64,000 nt of DNA from Sphingobium sp. 15-1 (GTDB lineage: Bacteria > Pseudomonadota > Alphaproteobacteria > Sphingomonadales > Sphingomonadaceae), in contig NZ_JABXJG010000003.1 in the NCBI RefSeq assembly GCF_013375535.1, positions 310,001 to 374,000 on the forward strand, given 5' to 3'. Below are positions 1-8,638 of the stretch, one piece after another. The notes beneath the pieces were generated by a model, which was given only the letters and a program-made list of their open reading frames with translations, ran no database searches and had not been told where the DNA came from. The translations under genes and the position numbers were made by a program. The stretch's first letter is position 1. Each line of letters begins with the position of its first letter.

Positions 1-872
1 CCGCCATGGGCCGGCGCATTGATCGTCTGAAGTGGATGAGCGAGCCGGCCAAGCTCCGGGCGCAAGCAAAGCTCGCCGCGTTCACGGCGAAGATCGGCTA
101 CCCTGACAGATGGCGTGATTATTCCGGCCTTATGATCAAGCCGGACGACCTCTTTGGCAACGCGGCCCGGGCCAACCAGTTCGCATTCGACTATAATGTC
201 GGAAAGCTCGGCAAGCCGATCTATCGGTGGGAATGGGGCATGACCCCCATGGAGATCAACGCCTATGCCAGCTTCAGCAAGGTCGAGATCGTGTTCCCCG
301 CGGCGATCCTGCAACCGCCCTTTTTTGATCCCCATGCCGATCCGGCGATCAATTATGGCGGCATTGGCGCGGTCATCGGCCATGAGCTCAGCCATCATTT
401 CGATGATCAGGGCGCCAAATATGACGAATCCGGCAAGCTCGCCCAATGGTGGACCGAAGCGGACGTCGCCGCTTTCAGGAAATTGAGCCAGCAGTTGGTC
501 CGGCAGTACGATGACTATGAGCCTTTCCCAGGCAGCCATGTCAAAGGCGTCCTCACTCTCGGCGAGAATATCGGCGATCTCGCTGGCTTGGCCGTCGCGC
601 TCGACGCCTATCACACCTCGCTTGGTGGAAAGCCGGCCCCGGTCATCAATGGCACGACGGGCGATCAACGCTTCTTCCTGGGCTGGGCACAGGTCTGGCG
701 AATGAAATATCGGGAAGCGATTGCTCGTCAGCGGCTCGTCACCGACCCGCATTCTCCCGCGCAATATCGCGCTGCCACGGTGCGAAACTTCGATGCGTGG
801 TACGCAGCGTTTCAGGCGAAGCCGACTGACAGGCTGTATCTGCCCCCTCAGGATCGCATCAGGATCTGGTGA
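1..872 (+). CDS. M13-family (neprilysin/PepO-like) zinc metallopeptidase, C-terminal part
   Basis: The reading frame is open to the left edge, so the true start lies outside the window. The visible ~290 residues are the catalytic half of an M13 metallopeptidase. The zinc-binding HExxH motif appears as GHELSHHFDDQG, followed by GENIGDLAG, which carries the third zinc ligand (Glu) and a structural Asp, as in neprilysin and PepO. The protein ends in a Trp, typical of the family. These enzymes are usually exported and cleave oligopeptides. It precedes unrelated genes on the other strand, so it is probably the last gene of its unit. Function is assigned from family motifs; the substrate is unknown. 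Confidence 0.9.
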   Translation, partial: AMGRRIDRLKWMSEPAKLRAQAKLAAFTAKIGYPDRWRDYSGLMIKPDDLFGNAARANQFAFDYNVGKLGKPIYRWEWGMTPMEINAYASFSKVEIVFPAAILQPPFFDPHADPAINYGGIGAVIGHELSHHFDDQGAKYDESGKLAQWWTEADVAAFRKLSQQLVRQYDDYEPFPGSHVKGVLTLGENIGDLAGLAVALDAYHTSLGGKPAPVINGTTGDQRFFLGWAQVWRMKYREAIARQRLVTDPHSPAQYRAATVRNFDAWYAAFQAKPTDRLYLPPQDRIRIW

Positions 873-926
873 TGATCGGGAGCGGCAGGGCTGGACTTCG
901 TGTCGCCCTGCCAAATATTGCGGCGA

Positions 927-1823
927 TTAGTCTGCGAGCCGTTCCTCGCAGATTTCCTTCACAAGCACCTGGAGATGGCTGATGCGTTCGCAGAGCCAGT
1001 CCAGTTCTTCCGCGGTGATTTTGTAATGATCGGAATAACGCGCATTGACATAGGCGCTGCGGAGCAGTTCGAAACAGCGTTGAGCGAAGCGCGTATCACG
1101 AGGCCAAGCTGAAATTAGGCGAGCATCCTGCCCTTCGCACTGCGAACGAAGGAAATTCAGCTTGTGAGATTTTGGCGAGTAAAGCGTCAAAACCAGAAGA
1201 AAGCAATGATACAGCCTTTCGGTCGCCTGATGCAGAGCGAAAGCCGCTTCATTCGAATGGCCTTCGCTCATGGCGTGTCGCGCCATGCTCAAGAATCCCA
1301 CTGAACTGGGAAACCATTTGTCGAAATACTTTTGCGCTTCCTCTAGCGCCTCGTTTAGCGGGAGTTTGCTCGGCTGATTAAACGGATGGTCCGGCGCCTC
1401 GTAGAGAGCGATGCCATCCCGGACGATATCGACAAAGAAGGGCCGGCCTTTCTTGAGCTGCGCATTGACGTCGGTCAGGCTGTGGTAGATCGGGTTGACC
1501 GGGGTTTTGATCTTTTTGGAGATCGTCTGCGCCCGCATCAAATGGTCTTCGGCCTGCGTCCAATATTCGACCGGATCGGCCAGTTCCTCGTGGTTGACGA
1601 CCACCAAAATGTCATAGTCCGAGAAGTAACCACCGACAGGATCTTCGACCCAGCCGCCACGCGCATAGGAGCCGAAAAGGATCACCTTGAGGATCTTGCC
1701 CGCTTTCCGATGCGGCGCGTTGCGCCCGGCCAATGCATCCTCGAACTCGGCAAAGAGGATGCGGACAACCTCGTCCAGTTCGGCACGCTTGCGGGGAGGC
1801 AGATGATCAAGAGCGGTCTTCAT
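927..1823 (-). CDS. Nucleotidyltransferase-HEPN fusion protein
   Basis: 298 residues starting at MKTALDHLPP. An in-frame ATG 37 codons upstream adds only an unconserved leader, so the internal start is preferred. The N-terminal half is a minimal nucleotidyltransferase: a GSYARGG helix-turn followed by the acidic DYDILVVV strand (GSx..DxD). The C-terminal half (from about residue 170) is an all-helical HEPN-like domain. MNT and HEPN are normally separate antitoxin and toxin genes; here they are one chain, as in a known family of fused proteins. A canonical catalytic Rx4-6H is not obvious, so RNase activity is uncertain. No partner gene lies next to it. Confidence 0.75.
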   Translation of the reverse strand: MKTALDHLPPRKRAELDEVVRILFAEFEDALAGRNAPHRKAGKILKVILFGSYARGGWVEDPVGGYFSDYDILVVVNHEELADPVEYWTQAEDHLMRAQTISKKIKTPVNPIYHSLTDVNAQLKKGRPFFVDIVRDGIALYEAPDHPFNQPSKLPLNEALEEAQKYFDKWFPSSVGFLSMARHAMSEGHSNEAAFALHQATERLYHCFLLVLTLYSPKSHKLNFLRSQCEGQDARLISAWPRDTRFAQRCFELLRSAYVNARYSDHYKITAEELDWLCERISHLQVLVKEICEERLAD

Positions 1824-2239
1824 GGTGCCCAGAGTCGTTCCTCGGCGCGGAAAAGCCAAGAAAAATATGCACCTCGCGAAGAGGCCGGGGGCGGGGACTG
1901 GCATGGCTCTGCCCGTCGACAGCCCCGCCAGCACGAGCGTTTGCTCCCGTTCTCTTCACGGATCAGTTCAAACGTAAAATGCGACGCCCTTCTCGCGTCC
2001 GAAGATTCGCTGCGGGATTTGCGAAAGAAATTGCCGAATCTCGGCAGCAATTTTTCGTAAAACGCGCAATTTTCTTCGTAACCACCGGAAAGTGGATATT
2101 TTTTTCGCCTTTGGTGACCTCCAGTTAGACAGAAGCGATCACTGCGCTATGGAGACAATGTCGGGTGCCGTGAAACAGGACGCGCGTCCCATGGGCCGGG
2201 GGATCGGCGGGCTTTTGGCCTGGTCGGTCGGCAGCGGCG
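1824..2239. other. Intergenic, no gene recognised
   Basis: About 415 bases between the MNT-HEPN start and the IS3 left end. It is AT-richer near 2040-2110. No RNA gene and no convincing coding frame is seen. It should hold the promoter of the leftward MNT-HEPN gene. Confidence 0.5.
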
Positions 2240-2278
2240 TGAACCGCCCCGGGATTGCCGGAGGCCATTTGGTTTAAA

Positions 2279-3184
2279 TTATGCGGCCATGGGTGTTTCG
2301 TCCAGCATGGCGTAGTAGCGCTCCTCGGCTTCGGCAGGCGGGATGTTGCCAATGGGCGCGAGCAACCGCCGGTTGTTGAACCAGTCTACCCATTCGAGAG
2401 TGGCGTATTCAACGGCTTCAAAGGATCGCCACGGTCCTCGCCGGTGGATCACCTCGGCCTTGTAAAGGCCGTTGATGGTCTCCGCCAAGGCGTTGTCATA
2501 ACTGTCGCCCACACTCCCGACCGATGGCTCGATCCCAGCCTCGGCAAGGCGCTCGGTATACTTGATCGAGACATATTGGCTGCCGCGGTCGCTGTGGTGG
2601 ATCAGGCCGCCATGATGAACTGGTCGCCGATCATGGATTGCCTGCTCCAGGGCGTCGAGCACAAAGCTGGCATGGGCCGTCCTGCTCACCCGCCAGCCCA
2701 CAATATAGCGGGCGTATACGTCGATCACGAAGGCCACGTAGACGAACCCCGACCACGTCGCGACATAGGTGAAGTCCGACACCCACAGCATGTTCGGTGC
2801 CGGCGCATGGAACTGACGGTTGACCTGATCGAGCGGACACGGAGCCGCCTTGTCGCTGATCGTCGTCTTCACCGGCTTGCCCCGGATCACGCCCTGCAGG
2901 CCCAAATCACGCATCAACCGCTCCACTGTGCAGCGGGCAATATCAAAGCCCTCCCGCTGCATCTGCCGCCACACCTTGCGCACGCCGTAGACCTTGAAGT
3001 TGGCATCGAACACGCGCCGAACCTCGGGCTTCATGGCCTCATCACGCTGGACACGTGGTGACAGGCGCGAGGGATCGCGTCGCGATGCCACACGTTCATG
3101 ATAGGTGGATGGGGCGATCGGCAGAACCCGGCAGATCGGCTCGACCCCATACTCATCCCGATGCTCGTCAATGAAGGCAGTCAT
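2279..3184 (-). CDS. IS3-family transposase OrfB (DDE integrase)
   Basis: 301 residues. It holds an HTH_21-like N-terminus and an rve integrase core. The DDE residues are visible in WVSDFTYV (first Asp), HHSDRGSQYVS (second Asp) and DNALAETINGLYK (Glu). It overlaps orfA by ATGA at 3181-3184. No A-rich slippery heptamer is seen at the junction, so termination-reinitiation is as plausible as the usual -1 frameshift for making the OrfAB fusion. It catalyses excision and insertion of the element. Confidence 0.93.
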   Translation of the reverse strand: MTAFIDEHRDEYGVEPICRVLPIAPSTYHERVASRRDPSRLSPRVQRDEAMKPEVRRVFDANFKVYGVRKVWRQMQREGFDIARCTVERLMRDLGLQGVIRGKPVKTTISDKAAPCPLDQVNRQFHAPAPNMLWVSDFTYVATWSGFVYVAFVIDVYARYIVGWRVSRTAHASFVLDALEQAIHDRRPVHHGGLIHHSDRGSQYVSIKYTERLAEAGIEPSVGSVGDSYDNALAETINGLYKAEVIHRRGPWRSFEAVEYATLEWVDWFNNRRLLAPIGNIPPAEAEERYYAMLDETPMAA

Positions 3185-3507
3185 CGCTTGAACGGGCGGT
3201 CGAGCTCCGCCTGGGCAAAATATGCCGACGCCTTGCGCAGAATCTCGTTGGCCTGGCGAAGCTCACGGTTCTCGCGCTCCAGCGCCTTCAAACGGTCTGC
3301 CAGTTCGGTGGGAACGCCAGGACGTTTGCCGCTGTTCACCTCAGCCTTCTTTACCCACTCTAGCAGCGTGTGCCCCGAACAGCCGATCTTCTCGGCAATG
3401 GATATGATCGCCGCCCAGCGGGACGGATGGTCGCCTTCGTGGTCCAGCACCATGCGGACGGCCCGCTCACGAACCTCCGGTGCAAACTTGTTCGTCGTCT
3501 TGCTCAT
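3181..3507 (-). CDS. IS3-family transposase OrfA
   Basis: 108 residues. The N-terminal part is a helix-turn-helix of the Tnp_1 type (EVRERAVRMVLDHEG...IAEKIGCSGHTLLEWVKKAE). It is followed by a leucine-zipper-like coiled coil (ELADRLKALERENRELRQANEILRKA) that supports dimerisation. This is the DNA-binding partner of OrfB. It lies directly inside the right inverted repeat of the element. Confidence 0.93.
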   Translation of the reverse strand: MSKTTNKFAPEVRERAVRMVLDHEGDHPSRWAAIISIAEKIGCSGHTLLEWVKKAEVNSGKRPGVPTELADRLKALERENRELRQANEILRKASAYFAQAELDRPFKR

Positions 3508-3843
3508 CGTAGACCCTTCCTCTCAGGAGTTAGGGCCTCCGGCAATCCCGGGGCGGTTCAGCGCGATGTTCAAATAGCGGGTCTCAACAGGGATTTCCAA
3601 CACCCGACCCCTTTTTCCAAACACTTGCAGCCGGAGTCCTGATGCGGGACTTTCCTGTCTGCCATCGGGAGGCCGGTGGCGGGGCGTGGAAACCCCTGTA
3701 CCGAGATCGGGCGCGCTCAGTCGATAGGACTGTCGTGTCTGATCATTAGCGCGCGCCCTTGCGTGCCGCGCCGGCATGGAGCCTTTCCTCCGCCGTCCCT
3801 TTGGGGCGGCGCGCCCGCAATATGTCGAGGAAAGGCGCGGGTC

Positions 3844-4371
3844 ATGACCGGTGAGCGAGGAAAGAAGCCGTGGCTGTCCGGGGACAGGCGGCAAGATGGG
3901 ATGATCGATCGGCTCTACCGCAGTCATGCCGGTTGGCTGCTGGGAAGGCTGCAACGCCGGTTTGCGGGCATGGGCCTGGAAGCGGAGGATCTGGTGCAGG
4001 ACACCTATATGCGGGTGGCGCGCTACAGCGAGGAAGCGACGCAGCACCATCCCCGCGCGCTGCTGTTGCGGATCGGCGTCAATCTCGCCCGCGACCAGAT
4101 GCGGCGGAACAAGATCCGGCCGGCGCCCGTGGCGGCGAACGACCCTGATCCGTCCTGGGAAATTCCGGTCGGCGCCGACCAGGAATATCTGCTGGGCCTC
4201 AAGCACGCTATCCTTTCATTGCCGCCGGACCTGCGCAGCGTCTTTCTTTTGTCGCGCTTCACGCCCATGACGAATGCGGATATTGCAAAACGGCTCGGGA
4301 TCTCGGTCAAGACCGTGGAATGGCGGATGAGCAAGGCACTGGCACATTGTGCGCAAAGGCTTTCTGACTGA
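3844..4371 (+). CDS. ECF sigma factor, FecI-like
   Basis: 175 residues, starting at MTGERGKK; longer in-frame starts would add an unconserved leader. Region 2 is visible at EAEDLVQDTYMRVARY and region 4 at MTNADIAKRLGISVKTVEWRMSKAL, the short FecI-type sigma-70 layout. It is followed 8 bases later by a FecR-like gene and then an STN-domain TonB receptor, the standard cell-surface signalling arrangement. In this context it probably directs transcription of the receptor and isopeptidase genes when the lasso peptide or its carrier binds the receptor. That role is inferred from gene order. Confidence 0.9.
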   Translation: MTGERGKKPWLSGDRRQDGMIDRLYRSHAGWLLGRLQRRFAGMGLEAEDLVQDTYMRVARYSEEATQHHPRALLLRIGVNLARDQMRRNKIRPAPVAANDPDPSWEIPVGADQEYLLGLKHAILSLPPDLRSVFLLSRFTPMTNADIAKRLGISVKTVEWRMSKALAHCAQRLSD

Positions 4372-4379
4372 GGGCGAGG

Positions 4380-5363
4380 ATGACGATGGGCAGGGAAGAG
4401 GAAGAAAAGATAGAGGCAGAGGCGGCCCGCTGGGTTGCGCGCTTCAATTCGCCCGTAGCGGACACGAGCGAGATCCACGAGTTCTTCGCCTGGAAGAAAG
4501 ACCCGCGCCATGCGGCCGCGTATGAGCGGATCGACCAGCATTGGCGCTCAGCGCAGGCGCTGGGAAAAGATCCCGATATCGCCACACTTGTCGGGGAAAC
4601 CCTGGAGCAATCGGCCTCGCGTACACGTAGCAGGCGGCCGCTATTGTGGTTGGCAGGCGGGGTCATTGCCGGGGCACTCGCGCTGGGCGCCTTCTTCCTC
4701 TGGCCACTTTCAGTCCATTATGAAACCGGCATCGGTGAGCAGCGGCTTGTGCGGCTGGAAGATGGGTCGACCCTTCATCTCGATAGCGCGAGCGCCGTCG
4801 ACGTCCGTTTTACTGATGGCCACCGTCGGCTGACCCTGATCAGTGGCCGCGCGCTGTTCGATGTCGCGCATGACAAGAGCCGCCCGTTCGATGTCGATGC
4901 GGGCGCGGCAACGGTGCGCGCGCTCGGCACACGCTTCGAAATCGATCGCCAACAGTTCGACGCCAGGATTCTGCTGATTGAAGGCAAGGTGCGGGTGGAT
5001 TCCACCGATTGCTCCACGGACGCATGCAGCGACCATTTGCTGCCCGGTGACATGATGATGGCGGGACAGGGCGGGCTTGGTCCCAAGGAGCGCGGGAACA
5101 TCCAGGCGGTCACATCCTGGACAAGCGGTCGGCTTCTCTTTGAAGGCCGTGCGCTCGCCGACGCTGTGGACGAGGTCAATCGCTATTGTGAGGCGCCGAT
5201 CATCCTGGAAGCGCCGGAATTTGCTGAAGAGCATGTGAATGGTGGATTTGCGGTGGGCGATCGCGATGCCTTCATCCGTGCGGTGATCGCGCTTTATCCC
5301 CTGCGCGCCCAGCCTGAACCCAATGGTGCGATCCGTCTGGTGCTTGACCCCGCGCGCTCCTGA
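4380..5363 (+). CDS. FecR-like anti-sigma factor (inner-membrane regulator)
   Basis: 327 residues. The N-terminal cytoplasmic DUF4880-type segment (AARWVARFNSP...FFAWKKDPRHAAAYERIDQHW) binds the ECF sigma factor. One membrane helix lies near residues 83-108 (PLLWLAGGVIAGALALGAFF). A periplasmic FecR domain follows (YETGIGEQRLVRLEDGSTLHLDSASAVDV), then an STN-contacting C-terminal part. It sits between the sigma gene and the receptor gene and should relay the receptor signal across the periplasm. MTM at 4380 or the second Met at 4386 could be the start. Confidence 0.9.
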   Translation: MTMGREEEEKIEAEAARWVARFNSPVADTSEIHEFFAWKKDPRHAAAYERIDQHWRSAQALGKDPDIATLVGETLEQSASRTRSRRPLLWLAGGVIAGALALGAFFLWPLSVHYETGIGEQRLVRLEDGSTLHLDSASAVDVRFTDGHRRLTLISGRALFDVAHDKSRPFDVDAGAATVRALGTRFEIDRQQFDARILLIEGKVRVDSTDCSTDACSDHLLPGDMMMAGQGGLGPKERGNIQAVTSWTSGRLLFEGRALADAVDEVNRYCEAPIILEAPEFAEEHVNGGFAVGDRDAFIRAVIALYPLRAQPEPNGAIRLVLDPARS

Positions 5364-5482
5364 CATAAAAATTTAACATGTCTGCCAGGGTTACCCCCAA
5401 TCCCTTGCGTTGCAGGGATAGGCGACAGGGGAAGGTGCGAGCCCGCCCCTCAGTCCGCCGGACCAGCAGGGGAAGGGGAACC

Positions 5483-8400
5483 ATGAAAGTCAAGATCGTC
5501 CATCGAGATAAGCGAGGGAAGCGTAGCGCGGTCGGATTCTGCCGCAGTGGACTGCTGACCTGCGCGGCCTGGGCGCTGGCAACCGTTCCCGTCGCTGCGC
5601 CTATCGTGCGCGCGCAGGAAGCCCGGCAAAATTTCGACATCGCGGCCGGATCGCTCGACCAGGCTCTGCAGCGTTATATGGCGCTGACGGGACGGCAGCT
5701 GCTTTATCGCAGCCAGTTGGTCGAAGGGCGCCGCGCGCATGCGGTCATGGGATCGATGGATGCTGACAAGGCACTGCGCAAGCTGATTGGCGGCTATCCC
5801 ATTGCGGTCAGCCATCAGGGGCGCAATGTCTATATACTCTCGCCGCAGGCTTCGCCGCCACCCCGTGCCTCGACGCAAACCCCGGCTCGCACCCAGCGCG
5901 CGCCGCAGTTGGTCGCACCGCGACCAAAGCCGGTCCGGGCACCGGACATGGCGGCGTCGGAGGTCACCGTCACCGTCACCGGCACCAATATCCGCTCGGC
6001 AGCCCCGCCATCCTCTCCGGTGATCAACATGACGGCGACAGACATCGCGCGATCGGGGGCCGGCACGGTCGCTGAGGCTTTGGCGCTGCTACCGCAGAAT
6101 TTCGGGGGCATGGCCAATGAGGACACCAGTCTCACCGGCTCGGACCGGGTGAGTATCAATCCGGGCCTGGGCTCCAGCATCAATCTGCGCGGCCTCGGCT
6201 CCGACGCCACACTGACGCTCGTCAACGGCCGCCGCGCGGCGGGCGCGGGCGGCAAAGGGGACTTCACTGATCTCTCAAGCATCCCGGCGGTCGCGGTCGA
6301 GCGGGTCGAGGTGCTGGCTGACGGCGCCTCCGCGCTCTACGGTTCGGATGCGATCGGCGGCGTGGTGAACATCCTGCTCCGCAAGGACTTCGAAGGAGCG
6401 GAAAGCCGGATGCGGCTGGGAACGGTGACGCGTGGCGGCAGCGAGGACATTATTGCAGGCCAGGTCGTGGGCGCGCGCTGGTCGACCGGCCATATCCTCG
6501 CTGCTTATGAATATCAGCATCGCGGCCGCTTGCCCGGCTCCGCGCGCAAATATACGCGCTCGGCGGACCTGCGGCCGCTGGGCGGGCATGATTATCGCCA
6601 ATATTTCTCGGTGCCGGGCACGATCGTCGTGCTGGACCCGGTCACCCGCACCTATGTCCCGGCCTATGCGATTCCCGATGGGCAGGACGGGACGGACCTT
6701 GCTCCCGGCGACTTCATCCCCGGAGCAAGCCTCTCCAGCCCGCGGGCCCATGTCGATCTGCTCTCGAAGCAGGACCGACACAGCCTGTTCGTGAGTGGTG
6801 AGCAGGAGCTGACCGATGGCCTGACCTTCTATGTCGAGGGCCGCTATTCGGATCGCAAGTTCGATGCGAAATCGCAGCCTTCGCTCACGATCATGAGCGT
6901 GACCCGCTCCAATCCGTGGTTTGTCTCGCCCACTGGCGGTTCGTCGGTTGCGATTGCTTATGATTTCGGTCGGGACATTGGCCCGATCGTCAGCAGCGGA
7001 CGGGTGCGCAGCCACTCGGTGACCGCCGGGGTCCGAGCGGAGCTGGGCGGTGACTGGCAAGTCGACGCCTATCTGTCTCATGCCCGGCAGGTCGACCGCC
7101 AGTTGAGCGACCATCTGCTCAACAGCACCGCGCTCAACGAAGCGCTGGGCCTCACCGCTGATAATCCGGCAACGCCTTTCAGTGCGGCACGGGATGGCTA
7201 TTTCAATCCCTTTGGCGACGGCAGCAGCAATAGCTCCGTCATCACGGACTTCATCGGCAGCGGCTTCATTCGCCAGCACTACCGCAGCGAATTGCTGAAC
7301 GGGAGTTTGATCGCTGACGGCACGATCTTCGATCTGCCAGGCGGCCCGGTGAAGCTCGCCTTCGGGACGCAGGCACGGGAGGAGGATTTCAGCCGCTCGA
7401 TCCAGACCTTTGCCTCTGGCGTGACCCCGCCTGCGCCGGTCGCGGCCAAGGCCAACCGGACGATCGTGGCGGTCTTTGGCGAACTGGCCGTTCCGCTCGT
7501 GGGCTCAGGCAATGCGCGACCTGGCCTGCAACGGCTCGACCTGTCGTTGGCGGTCCGGCATGAGCGCTATTCCGATTTCGGCTCGACCACCAACCCCAAG
7601 ATCGGGCTGGTCTGGGAGCCGACCGACGGCCTGCAATTGCGGGGAAGCTGGGGCACCTCCTTCCGGGCGCCGGCTCTACCGGAGATCTTCGATCCTTTCC
7701 GCGTCTCCTATACCCAGCTCCCGACGACTGGTGGAGGCAATTTGCCCGTCCTGTCGCTTCGGGGTGGCAACCGCGATCTGGAACCGGAAAAGGCGAAGTC
7801 GCTTTCCCTGGGGTTCAAGGTTCAGCCCAAGGCGGTGCCGGGCTTTGGCTTTGAGGCCAATTATTTTCAGACCCGCTTCTCCAACCGGATCGGCCAGCCG
7901 GTCACCGAGAATATCCTGCAAGCGCTCACCAATCCGATCTATGCGCCCTATGTGACCCTGATCGACCCTGCGCATAATGCCGCCGATCTGGCGCGGGTCC
8001 TGGCGCTGCTGGCCGTGCCGGGGTCGAGCGTGCCGACGACATTCGCGCCTGAATCCTTCCGTGCGATCATCGATGGGCGTTATGTCAATTCCGCGCGGGT
8101 CGATGTGCGGGGCGTCGATCTGCTGGTGCGCCAGAGTCTCACCCTCGGATCGAACCGGCTGAACCTCTCGATCAACAGCACGATCCTCATCGACTATAAG
8201 GATCAATTGACGCCTGCCTCGCCCGTGATCGAACGGGTGGGCACGCTCGGCAATCCGGTCGACTTCCGCGCGCGTGGCACCCTGGACTGGGCGCGCGGCG
8301 ATGTCGGCGCCACGCTCTTGGTCAACCATGTCGGGTCTTATACTGACAATATCAGCATGCCGGCGCGGCCAATCTCCTCATGGACGGGAGTCGACCTGCA

Positions 8401-8584
8401 ACTGCGCTACGAGCCGCGAGCGACAGAGGGTTGGCGCAAGGGCCTCAGCCTCGCGCTCACCGCGCAGAATCTCTTCGACCGCGACCCGCCCTTTGTCGAT
8501 CGCAATCTTGGCTTTGCCTATGATCCGGCCAACGCCGATGTGCTTAGCCGCTTCCTGTCGATGCAGGTAAAAAAGCGATGGTAG
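5483..8584 (+). CDS. TonB-dependent receptor with STN signalling domain, lasso-cluster associated
   Basis: 1033 residues. The start at MKVKIVHRDK is chosen because GGGGAAGGGGAA lies just upstream; an earlier ATG at 5378 lacks one. A signal peptide covers roughly residues 1-42. The STN (secretin/TonB N-terminus) domain follows (FDIAAGSLDQALQRYMALTG, about residues 48-100), then a plug (VTVTGTNIRS...LRGLGSDATLTLVNGRR) and a 22-strand-type barrel. The C-terminus ends in Trp rather than Phe. It is an outer-membrane importer that can signal through FecR and FecI. Next to an isopeptidase gene its most likely cargo is the cluster's own lasso peptide. The cargo is inferred. Confidence 0.92.
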   Translation: MKVKIVHRDKRGKRSAVGFCRSGLLTCAAWALATVPVAAPIVRAQEARQNFDIAAGSLDQALQRYMALTGRQLLYRSQLVEGRRAHAVMGSMDADKALRKLIGGYPIAVSHQGRNVYILSPQASPPPRASTQTPARTQRAPQLVAPRPKPVRAPDMAASEVTVTVTGTNIRSAAPPSSPVINMTATDIARSGAGTVAEALALLPQNFGGMANEDTSLTGSDRVSINPGLGSSINLRGLGSDATLTLVNGRRAAGAGGKGDFTDLSSIPAVAVERVEVLADGASALYGSDAIGGVVNILLRKDFEGAESRMRLGTVTRGGSEDIIAGQVVGARWSTGHILAAYEYQHRGRLPGSARKYTRSADLRPLGGHDYRQYFSVPGTIVVLDPVTRTYVPAYAIPDGQDGTDLAPGDFIPGASLSSPRAHVDLLSKQDRHSLFVSGEQELTDGLTFYVEGRYSDRKFDAKSQPSLTIMSVTRSNPWFVSPTGGSSVAIAYDFGRDIGPIVSSGRVRSHSVTAGVRAELGGDWQVDAYLSHARQVDRQLSDHLLNSTALNEALGLTADNPATPFSAARDGYFNPFGDGSSNSSVITDFIGSGFIRQHYRSELLNGSLIADGTIFDLPGGPVKLAFGTQAREEDFSRSIQTFASGVTPPAPVAAKANRTIVAVFGELAVPLVGSGNARPGLQRLDLSLAVRHERYSDFGSTTNPKIGLVWEPTDGLQLRGSWGTSFRAPALPEIFDPFRVSYTQLPTTGGGNLPVLSLRGGNRDLEPEKAKSLSLGFKVQPKAVPGFGFEANYFQTRFSNRIGQPVTENILQALTNPIYAPYVTLIDPAHNAADLARVLALLAVPGSSVPTTFAPESFRAIIDGRYVNSARVDVRGVDLLVRQSLTLGSNRLNLSINSTILIDYKDQLTPASPVIERVGTLGNPVDFRARGTLDWARGDVGATLLVNHVGSYTDNISMPARPISSWTGVDLQLRYEPRATEGWRKGLSLALTAQNLFDRDPPFVDRNLGFAYDPANADVLSRFLSMQVKKRW

Positions 8585-8638
8585 CGCGGTTCGGCTGAGT
8601 CGCCCTTCGCACCCCTCCCAAGATCAGGACTCTTACCC

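Larger units (their letters stand above)
2240..3560 (-). mobile_element. IS3-family insertion sequence, complete (1321 bp)
   Basis: Perfect 27-bp terminal inverted repeats at 2240-2266 (starting TGAACCGCCCCGGG) and 3534-3560 enclose orfA and orfB. A 3-bp direct repeat GCG flanks both ends (2237-2239 and 3561-3563), the duplication size expected for IS3-family elements. Both transposase frames are intact, so the element may be active. It lies between the MNT-HEPN gene and the ECF sigma gene and does not visibly interrupt a coding sequence. Confidence 0.93.

Noticed and set aside
3181..3184. Programmed -1 frameshift site in the IS3 element
   Set aside because: No A-rich slippery heptamer is present at the orfA/orfB junction; only an ATGA overlap is seen.
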